Shown: piece after piece, positions 1-8,136 of the stretch
How the letters are laid out: the number at the start of each line of letters is the position of its first letter
Numbering within the stretch: the stretch's first letter is position 1
From: Roseivirga spongicola
GTDB taxonomy: Bacteria > Bacteroidota > Bacteroidia > Cytophagales > Cyclobacteriaceae
Assembly (NCBI RefSeq): GCF_001592965.1
Contig: NZ_LRPC01000028.1
Location: forward strand, 62,001-126,000
Direction: 5' to 3'
Length of the DNA: 64,000 nt
Position numbers and translations under genes: made by a program
Notes under the pieces: model-generated
The model's database searches: none
What the model was told of the DNA's origin: nothing
The model's input: the letters and a program-made list of their open reading frames with translations, nothing else

Positions 1-2
1 CT

Positions 3-863
3 GTTTATGTCTTTATCGGCTTTGGCGTCATTTTTTTTAGCGTGATCGGTTATATGATTTGGGCAGTTTTTGCTGACCTGAAAAGAGGGGTGAAACACCG
101 CATCAGTGGCATGGTAACCAACAAAAGACTGAATGTACATCACAGCCAGACGCATCATCATAATACAAGCAGAAACCATAGCAGTAAAACTACCAGACAC
201 TACTATTTATATATAGATGATGAAGAGCATTCGGTAGATTTTAAGCACTATAATAAGGCTAAAGTGGGCATGCATATAGTGCTGGACAAGGCTCCAAAAT
301 CTAAGATGACTTTAGCTATGGAGCTTACCGGTCAGGAGGTGGTAGACCAAGAGGCGCACAAGCTGGAAGGCGAAACCAATGACAAGTTTCTTCAAACTAC
401 TTTTCCAGATGTAAAACTGACTCCGAAAGATGAAGAGGTGCTCAAGAACATTTTCAAAAGTCAGCAGAAGGCGCGTTATGTATGGTTGGTGCCTACTTTG
501 ATTATGTTAGTCACCTTCTTAGCCAATGGTTTGGAAGGTCTTTTGATTCTTTTCTTTCCAGTGGTAATCATTCCGGCTTATCAGTTATTCAAGATCATTC
601 GGTCGTACAGAACCTACCAAATGAGTAAGCGCTATGGCTTTAAGCGTGGCATACCTACCATTATTGAAGACAAGACAACCTTCACTTCTAATCGTTCCAA
701 AAGTGCTCAAAGACTGAAGACAACCATTGGCGTTATCACGGTAGAATCCGTTACTTTCGACCAGCTACAAGTAGGAGATAGGCTAGTGGTTTTTAAACCG
801 CAATACGGCAAGCAACCCCTCAGTATTATGACCATGGATCAGCAGGAGTATTATTTGTACTAA
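3..863 (+). CDS. Membrane protein of unknown function, 5' end outside window
   Basis: The reading frame is open from the first bases of the window to the stop at 863, so the gene starts upstream and about 286 residues are visible. The visible part begins inside a hydrophobic segment, followed by a charged region rich in His, Ser and Thr, then a pair of transmembrane segments near residues 160-200, then a basic soluble tail. I do not recognise the family. The two-helix arrangement with long cytoplasmic-looking flanks suggests an inner-membrane protein. A GTG at 42 could serve as an internal start, but the coding frame clearly continues above it, so I treat the gene as truncated by the window edge. 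A repeat-filled spacer follows. Confidence 0.75.
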   Translation, partial: VYVFIGFGVIFFSVIGYMIWAVFADLKRGVKHRISGMVTNKRLNVHHSQTHHHNTSRNHSSKTTRHYYLYIDDEEHSVDFKHYNKAKVGMHIVLDKAPKSKMTLAMELTGQEVVDQEAHKLEGETNDKFLQTTFPDVKLTPKDEEVLKNIFKSQQKARYVWLVPTLIMLVTFLANGLEGLLILFFPVVIIPAYQLFKIIRSYRTYQMSKRYGFKRGIPTIIEDKTTFTSNRSKSAQRLKTTIGVITVESVTFDQLQVGDRLVVFKPQYGKQPLSIMTMDQQEYYLY

Positions 864-956
864 TGAGCTGGTTGATTCGTCATTTGTCAGTGGTCATTAG
901 TTAGCGGTATGTAGAATAATGAGCTGTTGGAGTAGACTGAAAAGCCTTTTCAAACC

Positions 957-1105
957 GTCATTGCGAGAAATGAAACCTGTGCCCCCGAGACCCCGATACC
1001 TCGGGGCGGGGCAAGGTTTCATGACGAAGCAATCTATTCGTTAGAAGGCTTACTGCTCAGAATAGATGAGCCTGCCTGTCGCAGGGAAGTTGCCATGTAA
1101 TAAGA
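957..1105. repeat. Dispersed CGTCATTGCGAG element, copy 1 (one end lost)
   Basis: Begins with CGTCATTGCGAG, then the family core (AAACCTGT ... AAGGTTTCATGACGAAGCAATCT, quoted in pieces) and an internal GC-rich hairpin around 983-1015. The complementary right end CTCGCAATGACG found in other copies is missing, so this is a decayed copy. It fills most of the 864-1171 spacer, where I see no gene. Confidence 0.7.
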
Positions 1106-1171
1106 TTTCTTAAATGGCTAGTATCTATTTCAAACTATCCAGCTAGGTGGGGAGACGATTAAAGCCAGTAT

Positions 1172-1528
1172 CTAAGCAGTCTGTAAGTCCGAATTCTTGG
1201 CTTGAGACCATATAGTAACCACGATGAGATTTATCACAAAGCTGACAATCATAGCCTTAAAATAATCGGTTTGATAATGATCGTAAATCATAAATACCAT
1301 AATGCTGTAGAAAATGATTAGCCCTAAGACTGTTTCTATTAAGTGATTCTTGTAGCTAGAAACCAAGGTTGGTAAATACATGGATAGACCAGGTATTAAG
1401 ACAAACCAAAACAGCAGCAGTGTAAAAATATTCCACCCGATGAGTAATGAGAATGGAACTAAAACTGCTGTCAGCCCGAGTGGTATAATTACTGTTCCTT
1501 TTAACTTGTCTTTTGATGTTTTGGTCAT
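1172..1528 (-). CDS. Small integral membrane protein, unknown function
   Basis: This encodes 118 residues that are mostly four hydrophobic segments (about residues 12-30, 33-52, 64-82 and 88-107) with short polar loops and a Lys/Ser/Thr-rich N terminus. It has no catalytic motif and no family I recognise. It stands alone, convergent with the truncated gene to its left and divergent from the MORN-like gene to its right, with repeat-filled spacers on both sides. A competing frame at 1356-1586 on the same strand has a less natural composition and is dismissed. Confidence rests on the coherent membrane pattern only. Confidence 0.6.
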   Translation of the reverse strand: MTKTSKDKLKGTVIIPLGLTAVLVPFSLLIGWNIFTLLLFWFVLIPGLSMYLPTLVSSYKNHLIETVLGLIIFYSIMVFMIYDHYQTDYFKAMIVSFVINLIVVTIWSQAKNSDLQTA

Positions 1529-1779
1529 GCTTGCGGTCTTTACTGTAAAAAGCTTCTTCGGCTTTTAAGGTGCTAATGGCTAACAATATACGAAAAGTGA
1601 TTGAGCCTTTGAATGGAAGATTTCTTTGGTAGCTCCGAAGAGTCGAGACTCACTTGAAATGACGGTTTAATAGGTTTCTACGGTTTACTGGCTTCTGTTT
1701 TCTGATTACCCTCGTTCCCTTCCCGAGGCATCGGGAGATATGGCAAAGAATGCATTTTTTGCACTAAGATTTATCCATC

Positions 1780-1878
1780 ACCCAATTTCCAAATTCACCA
1801 ATTCCCTGTGCACCGAGCACCGAGCACCGAGCACCAGTTGCCAATTGACCAATTGACCAATTCCCCAATCACCCAACT
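1780..1878. repeat. Low-complexity ccaatt / gagcacc tandem tract
   Basis: Short degenerate repeats: 'caccgag' units near 1807-1835 and 'ccaattgac' units near 1838-1870. Similar tracts occur at about 6130-6190, 7730-7755, 7990-8050, 11820-11890 and 17580-17635, always between genes. The 1529-1953 spacer otherwise holds only the promoter described next. Confidence 0.6.
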
Positions 1879-1926
1879 TTACGTCAATTGCCGTATTGAG
1901 CTGCACTATATCAGAAGCTAGGTTTG
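1879..1926 (+). promoter_or_regulatory. Conserved promoter, copy A (MORN/CHAT operon)
   Basis: TTACGTCAATTGCC starts at 1879, TATTG (-33 TTG at 1896-1898) follows, then a 20-bp spacer and TAGGTTTG (-7 box, 1919-1926). The layout fits the Bacteroidota consensus TTG-N20-TAnnTTTG. The start codon is at 1954, giving a leader of about 20 nt. The same arrangement recurs at 6211, 8067 and 12018. Confidence 0.7.
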
Positions 1927-1953
1927 TAATAACAACTAGAGAAAATTCAAATT

Positions 1954-2682
1954 ATGAGAAAGCTTCAATTATTACTCGTTTTAATAAGTTTCTTCAGCTT
2001 TTCGGCCTTAGGCCAAAGCATCAAATGTGTAAAGGGTGACTGTGAGAACGGATATGGATTTGCCACCATGCACGATGCCAGCGGACAGGAATATGGCTAC
2101 CAGGTAGGCTACTATAAAGAGGGAAAGCTAAACGGTGTAGCCAACCAAACCGGAACTTTCGGCAAGTTTTGGGGAACATTTAAAGACGGAAAAAGACACG
2201 GTTTCTTCAGCTATGAAAGCGATGGCAACCTCTACGCCTTCGGTCAGTTTATTGACGGAAAGAAAGAAGGCTTACATGTTATCCGTACACAACAAGGCTA
2301 CGATTACAAAGACTATAAAAACGATGCTCACGTGAGCAATAGTCCGCTGCCAAGCACAGCTACAGCTCCTTGTGTTTTGGGTAATTGTAATGATGGAAGG
2401 GGAGTGAAAATCAACGGTAACGATGCGGTTTACAGCTCATGGAAGAGTGGTAAAATGAACGGCATGACCATGCAATTTCTACCTTCTCAGAGCAAAATTA
2501 TCTTTTCAGAATACACAGAAGGCACACTCAATGGATCGCACATGATCTGGCATTTCGACAAGTCAGCTGAGATTATGCAGATGAAGGATGGCCAAAAAGA
2601 TGGTGAGTACTTGAAGAGGAAAACTGACAGCACACACGAAGCAGCAATTTATAAGGCAGGTGTTTTAAGCACTTCATTCTAA
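1954..2682 (+). CDS. Secreted MORN-repeat-like protein
   Basis: The product has 242 residues and a clear signal peptide (residues 1-21, ending SALGQ). It contains two copies of a C-x(3)-GDC/GNC-x-(N/D)-G-x-G motif, at about residues 25-33 and 130-138, each opening a stretch of MORN-like units rich in G, Y and 'DGK.HG' or 'SGKMNG' turns. MORN repeats form beta-hairpin arrays and often mediate membrane or protein contacts; no enzyme motif is present. It is the first gene of a unit with the CHAT protein (3-nt gap), behind conserved promoter A. The paired Cys positions suggest disulfides in the periplasm. The exact function is unknown. Confidence 0.75.
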   Translation: MRKLQLLLVLISFFSFSALGQSIKCVKGDCENGYGFATMHDASGQEYGYQVGYYKEGKLNGVANQTGTFGKFWGTFKDGKRHGFFSYESDGNLYAFGQFIDGKKEGLHVIRTQQGYDYKDYKNDAHVSNSPLPSTATAPCVLGNCNDGRGVKINGNDAVYSSWKSGKMNGMTMQFLPSQSKIIFSEYTEGTLNGSHMIWHFDKSAEIMQMKDGQKDGEYLKRKTDSTHEAAIYKAGVLSTSF

Positions 2683-2685
2683 AAC

Positions 2686-5559
2686 ATGAATATGAAGCGT
2701 CTATCCCTGATTTTCGCCCTGACATTCGTTTGCTTTTTGAGTAAGGCTCAGGTCAGTATTCCACCTGCCAAAATGGAAAACCACCCTGATTATGCAGCTT
2801 ATCAGCGAGCAAAACAGGGTAAAGATCATAATGCCGCATTGCGTGCCGCAGCCAACTTGATTGAAACCTATCCGGGTAATTCCGTGGCTTTACAATTGGC
2901 TGCAGCATCGTTTTATGACATCAATAAGCCCCAAGATGCCGCAGATTTTGTGCAATGGTCGGTGGCATACAATAGCTACGATAACGTTTCGAGCTTCTAT
3001 GGTTTCATTTTCTCGGTGTTCGCAAATCGTCCTCAGGAGGTTCAGCAGTATGTGCGCACCATGCAGAATGTGGGCAAAGCAGCAGCAGATATGCAACGCG
3101 ATTACCAAAGCATGAGCGGATATCTCAACTCATTAGCCAACTATCCTGATTTATCTACCACAGTTCAAAAGGCGAAAGGGTATTTAGCAAATTACAATGA
3201 AGAGGGGGTGAAGCGAGCGAAAGCAGCTTATGAGAACTTGGCTTCAACGCTTGGCGCGTCCTACGATGGGATTGCCAATAACGAAACGGCTGCTCAGACT
3301 TTAGCCGATTGGGTAAAGGCCGAAGAGGCGGTAAAACAAGGCCTCATTTCTCGAATGATGTATGTTGAGGCGCTGGTGAACATTGCCAAGATATCAGAGA
3401 CGGTCAATTTTGAGTTCGGTCAGAAGTTGGAGCCATATTTGGAGAAGATCGTTTTCGACCAAACCAACTACAATCTCGCTTCCAGATACAGAGCTTATGA
3501 GCGATTGGCTAGGGTGCAATCGGCTATGAAACGCTGGGATAAAGTCGAAGCTTCTTCGAACCTTATTCTTTCCGATTTGAGTGGAAAATTACCATCGACA
3601 GCAACGCTTGCCAAAGCCTACTTCTACTTGGTAATGGCTAAAACCGAAAGTAGAAATTACAAAGATGCGGCTGCTTTGGCCGATTCATACGCTAGTCAAT
3701 TGCCTAAGTTGAAATCGCCAGAATATATAGCCGAAGCCTATTATGTGATCTTACGCGCCTATGCTTTCAACAAGGAAATAGACAAAGCTCGAGCCATGGC
3801 CCAAAGAGCTGAAAACTTCCTAAAAACTCCGGGAATTGAACAAATGAACTATGTCTCTTATGTAAAGAATGGACTTTCCAGCATAGCCAATTTAGTGGAT
3901 AATGAAACGGTGGCTTCAACCGGAAATGCCTACAACGATGGTGTTCAATTGATGGAGCAAAAGAAGTATGCTGAATCGGCTATTCAGTTTGAAAAGGCTA
4001 GGGCAGAAGAGGTTGCGATATTAGATAAAATGGATCCGCTAGAACAGCGTGGTTACTTGGATAAATTCCAACGCATCAATGGATTTCTGGCAGGAGCTTA
4101 CTACGAAACCAAGCAGTTCGATAAGATCTACGATGTTATTGAATCGAACCGAGCTTATGCTTTGTTGAATGACAAACGAAGCGATAAGAAGCAGTTGTCA
4201 CTTAAAGAGTTACAGACTGTTTTAGGTGAAGGTGAAGCTTATTTGTCGTTTATCGATGTTTCGAAGGGCACCACTTATGAAGGAACATACCTGATGTGTT
4301 TGGTCACCAAAAATAATGTGGTGGTGAAGTACAATCGTTCGGCAGGTGCCTTTTCAGATTTGCTCACTAGCCAAAAGGCTCAGTTGATTGAACTGGAAAA
4401 AGAACAGGCCAAAATGGAGTTCAGGAAGGAGAATCTAGATTATCTGAACGGAGCAAAAGCACGTGTAACAAACACTTTTGCCAAAGGCGAATTCAAACTG
4501 ATAACTCAGTATTTGCGCAAGCATATGGAAGCCAAAGTGGTTGAAGGTAAGTATGTTTTCTATCAGAAGGAGAACCTGCCAGACTTACTTAACCGATTTT
4601 ATCACACTTTTATCAGTGGGTTGGATGTAGAGCTATTCACAGTAGACAAACTGACAATCAGTCCAGAAGGGTTGATTGGCACCATTCCATTCGATGCCCT
4701 GACAGATGACAATGGCCAATATTTGGCTGAACGTTTCGAGATTGGCTACATTCCGAATGCGGCCATGTTGCACACGCTACGTACCCAACCGAAAAGGACT
4801 TATGCCATGAATGTGTTGGGCTTTGGTGGTGCTACTTATGATTTACATTCGGCACAAAAAGCGCCTTTGGCTTCCCTGGGTGATCTTGAAAAACTCCGAT
4901 ACAGAGTACGTGAAGACTTAAAGAACAACAAGCCGCTCGACTATGCCTTTGCTACTTTTCAAAGCGATGAACCAATGTCTTACCTGGAAGGTGGACGCAA
5001 AGAAGTTGCTGTTATTCAGGAAATTGTCCCGAAAACCGATACGCGTATGGATGCCATGATGACTGAAAATGAGCTGAAGCGAATGAGTGTTGCAGGTGAA
5101 TTGGCTAAATATCGCGCGGTGCACCTTTCAAGTCATGCCAGTGTGCATCCTTATGTCTTCGACCTGAGTAGCATAGCCATGACAGTGAAGTCAAGTCCGG
5201 TGAATGGCGAAGATGGCATGCTAGTAGTAGGAGAGTTAGAGAAACTGAATCTGCCGGTCGACTTTGTAATGCTCAGTGCCTGTCAAACTGCTTTGGGAGT
5301 AGAGTCTCCTGGCGATGGCATCAAAGGCTTGAATCAGGCACTGTTGAATGCTGGGGCTAACAGTACGCTCACTTCCTTATGGAGTGTGAGTGACAGCGGA
5401 ACCATGTTATTGACTATTCACCTTTATAACCGAGTTTTCAATGGAAACATGAGCACTTCAGCTGCTATTACCGATGTAAAAAGAAGCTTCATTAAAGGCG
5501 AGTTCGAAGGTCATACACATCCGTATTTCTGGGCACCGTTTATTTATACGGGGTATTAA
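2686..5559 (+). CDS. Secreted TPR protein with C-terminal CHAT protease domain
   Basis: This 957-residue protein has a signal peptide (1-22, ending SKAQ), a long alpha-helical TPR-like region (about 25-500) and a C-terminal CHAT domain (about 640-957). CHAT domains are caspase-like cysteine peptidases of clan CD. The catalytic pair is visible: His817 in HLSSHA and Cys866 in LSACQT, followed by the family's GDGIKGLNQALLNAGA-type segment and the 'TSLWSVSD' motif. The gene follows the MORN-like gene by 3 nt, so the two are probably co-transcribed. A second ATG lies two codons in. What is odd is the export signal: a caspase-like protease outside the cytoplasm cannot be a simple cytosolic suicide effector. 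The substrate is unknown. Confidence 0.88.
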   Translation: MNMKRLSLIFALTFVCFLSKAQVSIPPAKMENHPDYAAYQRAKQGKDHNAALRAAANLIETYPGNSVALQLAAASFYDINKPQDAADFVQWSVAYNSYDNVSSFYGFIFSVFANRPQEVQQYVRTMQNVGKAAADMQRDYQSMSGYLNSLANYPDLSTTVQKAKGYLANYNEEGVKRAKAAYENLASTLGASYDGIANNETAAQTLADWVKAEEAVKQGLISRMMYVEALVNIAKISETVNFEFGQKLEPYLEKIVFDQTNYNLASRYRAYERLARVQSAMKRWDKVEASSNLILSDLSGKLPSTATLAKAYFYLVMAKTESRNYKDAAALADSYASQLPKLKSPEYIAEAYYVILRAYAFNKEIDKARAMAQRAENFLKTPGIEQMNYVSYVKNGLSSIANLVDNETVASTGNAYNDGVQLMEQKKYAESAIQFEKARAEEVAILDKMDPLEQRGYLDKFQRINGFLAGAYYETKQFDKIYDVIESNRAYALLNDKRSDKKQLSLKELQTVLGEGEAYLSFIDVSKGTTYEGTYLMCLVTKNNVVVKYNRSAGAFSDLLTSQKAQLIELEKEQAKMEFRKENLDYLNGAKARVTNTFAKGEFKLITQYLRKHMEAKVVEGKYVFYQKENLPDLLNRFYHTFISGLDVELFTVDKLTISPEGLIGTIPFDALTDDNGQYLAERFEIGYIPNAAMLHTLRTQPKRTYAMNVLGFGGATYDLHSAQKAPLASLGDLEKLRYRVREDLKNNKPLDYAFATFQSDEPMSYLEGGRKEVAVIQEIVPKTDTRMDAMMTENELKRMSVAGELAKYRAVHLSSHASVHPYVFDLSSIAMTVKSSPVNGEDGMLVVGELEKLNLPVDFVMLSACQTALGVESPGDGIKGLNQALLNAGANSTLTSLWSVSDSGTMLLTIHLYNRVFNGNMSTSAAITDVKRSFIKGEFEGHTHPYFWAPFIYTGY

Positions 5560-5720
5560 ACCTCGTCATTCAGAAGAAGGGCATTTCGATTGAAATGAGA
5601 AATGTACGACTGAAGAATCTCCAAGAGTGTGGCACTCATTTCAGGAGATTCTTCGGTCGTTTATTCGCCTAGGGCTCACTTACTTCCTCAGAATGACGCT
5701 CATGATGCTGTGTTTGTCAC

Positions 5721-5896
5721 CGTCATTGCGAGAAATGAAACCTGTGGAACAAGGTTTCATGACGAAGCAATCTGTCCGTTAGGAGGTCTACTGCCCTGAA
5801 CCGACAGACCTGCCTGCCGCAGGCAAGTTGCCGCGTTACAAAATTTCACTGCGTTCATTTTGCGCCCTGCCTGCGGCAGGCAGGCTCGCAATGACG
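5721..5896. repeat. Dispersed CGTCATTGCGAG element, copy 2 (complete)
   Basis: A complete copy with 12-bp terminal inverted repeats, CGTCATTGCGAG (5721-5732) and CTCGCAATGACG (5885-5896). The interior has AAACCTGT/AAGGTTTCATGACGAAGC, CGCGTTACAAAATTTCACTG and two CCTGCCTGC-type inverted inserts at about 5810-5825 and 5866-5884. Before it, at 5600-5665, lies a different hairpin built on GAAGAATCTCC and GGAGATTCTTC. No gene is seen in 5560-6210. Confidence 0.8.
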
Positions 5897-5918
5897 TCTA
5901 AAACCCAATTCACCAATC

Positions 5919-6020
5919 ACCCTCAATCCCTAAAGGGATGCCACAAGAATCAATTTTCGATACGAAACACTATCCATCACCCTTTAGGGCTGGGGTAGAA
6001 ACTGAATTCATTACACCAAT
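5919..6020. repeat. 102-bp perfect duplicated segment, copy 1
   Basis: Base-for-base identical to 7759-7860 by direct reading. It contains CCCTAAAGGG and, about 45 nt later, its complement CCCTTTAGGG, so it can fold into a hairpin. Similarity continues about 30 nt beyond after a 7-nt insertion in the other copy. More diverged relatives lie at about 7620-7710 and 11663-11770. Confidence 0.85.
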
Positions 6021-6210
6021 CAACCAATTCACCTCTTAGACCTCTCCGCTCAGGGTGAAAAGGAGAGTGACAAGGGTAATACACCGTTTTCTGCCCCGAA
6101 GTCTCGGGGTCCGATATACTGATAACTATTCCCCATTTCCCCAATTCCCCATTTCCCCAATGTCCATTGACTAATGACCAATTCACTAATTCCCTGCTTC
6201 CCTGAAGCAT

Positions 6211-6258
6211 TTACGTCAATTGCCCTATGGAACGGCACTGAATCGCAATAGATATTTG
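6211..6258 (+). promoter_or_regulatory. Conserved promoter, copy B (Sel1 gene)
   Basis: TTACGTCAATTGCC at 6211, TATGG in place of TATTG, and GATATTTG (-7 box, one mismatch) at 6251-6258, exactly 40 bp from the element start as in copy A. Transcription would start near 6265. This excludes the ATG at 6262 and supports the ATG at 6280 as the start codon. Confidence 0.65.
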
Positions 6259-6279
6259 AACATGCAAATTCACAGAAAC

Positions 6280-7050
6280 ATGAAAATTCTTTTGTTCAGT
6301 TCGCTACTGCTTTTCAGTCTGAGTATTAAGGCGCAAAACATCGATAGTTTAACCACTTTGGCCAGCAATGGCAATGTTGAGGCTCAGTTAAGTCTTCTGG
6401 ATTATTACATGGGGCAAAACAATCGCGCCAAGGCATTTGAATATTTACAAGCAGCTGCTGCTAATAATCACGCACCTTCTCAATATACTATGGGAATTGT
6501 GAGTCAGCAGCAAGGAGACAGCGCAGCAGCACTTAAGTTTTTGCGAGCCTCTGCTGGGCAAGATTATTTACCGGCCAAACATGATTTGGGAGTTTTCTAT
6601 ATGAATGGCTGGGGTGTTGAGCCTTCTATGGAAGAGGCACTCAAGCTATTTAAAGAGGCTGCCGATAAAGGTTATGCCGATAGCCAGAACAACATGGGGA
6701 ATATCTACACGAATGGAGCGGGAGTAGAGCAAGATTATGTGGAAGCAAAGAGATACTATGAGCTTGCTTCAGATCAAGGTTTGCCTTTGGCTCAGTTCAA
6801 TTTGGGCGCTCTGTATATGGAAGGAAAAGGAGTAGAAAAGAACATGTCGAAGGCCGTTGAATTATTTACACTGGCAGGAGGACAAGGACACTTGGAGTCT
6901 CAGAAAAACCTTGGTGTGATCTATAAAATCGGAATGGGAGTAGAGGTAGATCTCGCCAAAGCACAATACTGGTTCGGTTTGGCAGGTAAGCAAGGCGATC
7001 AGGATGCTATGCGAGCATTTCTAGAACTGAATAAAGGCGGTGGCCAATAA
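6280..7050 (+). CDS. Secreted Sel1-repeat protein
   Basis: The chosen start gives 256 residues beginning MKILLFSS, a typical signal peptide ending at SIKAQ. Upstream in-frame ATGs exist at 6220 and 6262 but precede the predicted transcription start. The mature part is a string of about five Sel1-like repeats (36-residue helical units with A..LG.LY..G.GV..D...A..WF..AA..G features), for example MGNIYTNGAGVEQDYVEAKR. Sel1 repeats are TPR-like scaffolds for protein-protein contact; no enzymatic domain is seen. The small membrane-protein gene at 7068 follows 17 nt downstream and is probably co-transcribed. Conserved promoter B ties it to the CHAT and 640-residue genes. Confidence 0.85.
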   Translation: MKILLFSSLLLFSLSIKAQNIDSLTTLASNGNVEAQLSLLDYYMGQNNRAKAFEYLQAAAANNHAPSQYTMGIVSQQQGDSAAALKFLRASAGQDYLPAKHDLGVFYMNGWGVEPSMEEALKLFKEAADKGYADSQNNMGNIYTNGAGVEQDYVEAKRYYELASDQGLPLAQFNLGALYMEGKGVEKNMSKAVELFTLAGGQGHLESQKNLGVIYKIGMGVEVDLAKAQYWFGLAGKQGDQDAMRAFLELNKGGGQ

Positions 7051-7067
7051 CACACAGCAAGCATAAT

Positions 7068-7406
7068 ATGTCAGGTTTATTCTCTAGGTTGATTGTAATT
7101 GCAGGGTTCTTCGCTCTGCTTTTACTTTTTCTTTATGTTCAGTTTTCCGAAAACAGGAGAATGAAGATATTGAAAGCAATTCCAGCATTCACCACTGTTT
7201 TAGCCGTTTGGGGACTCTGCACCAGTTGGTTTTGGTTTTACCTTTTCAACCTGTATCTAAGTTTACCAGCACTGGTATTAGCCATTGTGTTAAATGCCTA
7301 TTCAACCTATAAGGCACTTAATCCTAAGCTAGTCCGTACTAACTCTATTCTTATTTTGTCTGCTTTTGTCCTTGGCGCTCTGAGCTTTGTGTATTTTGAT
7401 GTTTAG
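7068..7406 (+). CDS. Small four-helix membrane protein
   Basis: The 112-residue product has four hydrophobic stretches (about 8-25, 36-58, 61-80 and 92-110) separated by short basic loops. It starts 17 nt after the Sel1-repeat gene on the same strand, so it likely shares its transcript and may be its membrane partner, which is inference. I recognise no family or motif. The gene ends immediately before a copy of the dispersed CGTCATTGCGAG element. Confidence 0.65.
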   Translation: MSGLFSRLIVIAGFFALLLLFLYVQFSENRRMKILKAIPAFTTVLAVWGLCTSWFWFYLFNLYLSLPALVLAIVLNAYSTYKALNPKLVRTNSILILSAFVLGALSFVYFDV

Positions 7407-7436
7407 GTCGGAGGTCAATTGTGCAGTCTCGGTAAC

Positions 7437-7601
7437 CGTCATTGCGAGAAATAAAACCTGTGCCCCCAAGACCCCGATACCTCGGGGCGGGGCTAGGTTT
7501 AATGACGAAGCAATCTGTCTGTTAGTAGATCTACTGCCGAGAACTGAGAGATTGCCGCGTTACAAAATTTCACTGCGTTCATTTTGCGCCTCGCAATGAC
7601 G
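7437..7601. repeat. Dispersed CGTCATTGCGAG element, copy 3 (complete)
   Basis: Terminal repeats CGTCATTGCGAG and CTCGCAATGACG are intact. The interior shares with copy 1 the GC-rich hairpin (CCCCGATACCTCGGGGC) and with copy 2 the CGCGTTACAAAATTTCACTG stretch. No gene is seen in 7407-8066. Confidence 0.8.
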
Positions 7602-7758
7602 TCTAAAACCCATTCCAATCACCCTCAATCCCTAAAGGGATACCAAAGAATCCAATTTCATGAACCTAGATTTATTCCTTCACCCTTTAGGGCAGGGGTT
7701 AAAGCTAACTTCCCCGTGCACTGAGCACCAACTACCAATTCCACCAATTTCCTAAACT

Positions 7759-7860
7759 ACCCTCAATCCCTAAAGGGATGCCACAAGAATCAATTTTCGA
7801 TACGAAACACTATCCATCACCCTTTAGGGCTGGGGTAGAAACTGAATTCATTACACCAAT
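7759..7860. repeat. 102-bp perfect duplicated segment, copy 2
   Basis: Identical to 5919-6020. It is followed by an extra GACCAAT and then the same flank as copy 1 (AACCAATTCACCTCTTAG, then CCTCTCC), so the duplicated block is longer than the perfect core. Confidence 0.85.
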
Positions 7861-8066
7861 GACCAATCAACCAATTCACCTCTTAGGCCTCTCCACTCCG
7901 GTCGAGGTGAAAACGTAAGTTGCTAGGTATTGCACAGGCCAAAAGCCTTCCCACTCGGGGGAAGGTTTGGATGGGGGCTTTGAGATTAACTGATAACCAT
8001 TACCCGTGCACTGAGCACCAACTACCAATCCACTATTTCCCCAATTTCCCTGCTTCCCCGAAGCAT

Positions 8067-8114
8067 TTACGTCATTTGCCCTATTTACTCCCGCCTTTGG
8101 TCTGAGCAACTTTG
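8067..8114 (+). promoter_or_regulatory. Conserved promoter, copy C (640-residue protein)
   Basis: TTACGTCATTTGCC at 8067 (one mismatch to the others), TATTT at the -33 position, and CAACTTTG at 8107-8114, again exactly 40 bp downstream, matching TAnnTTTG at seven of eight positions. It is the weakest of the four copies. The start codon is at 8137. Confidence 0.55.
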
Positions 8115-8136
8115 AAGTGACTAAAGACCCTTTTTC

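Noticed and set aside
1356-1586. 76-residue minus-strand frame overlapping the small membrane-protein gene
   Set aside because: The composition is poor and it conflicts with the better membrane-protein frame.
1780-1878. Possible CRISPR-like short repeats
   Set aside because: The units are degenerate and immediately adjacent without unique spacers.
5977-6238. Two overlapping minus-strand frames of 62-77 residues
   Set aside because: They lie entirely within repeat tracts and the promoter B region, and have no coherent protein features.
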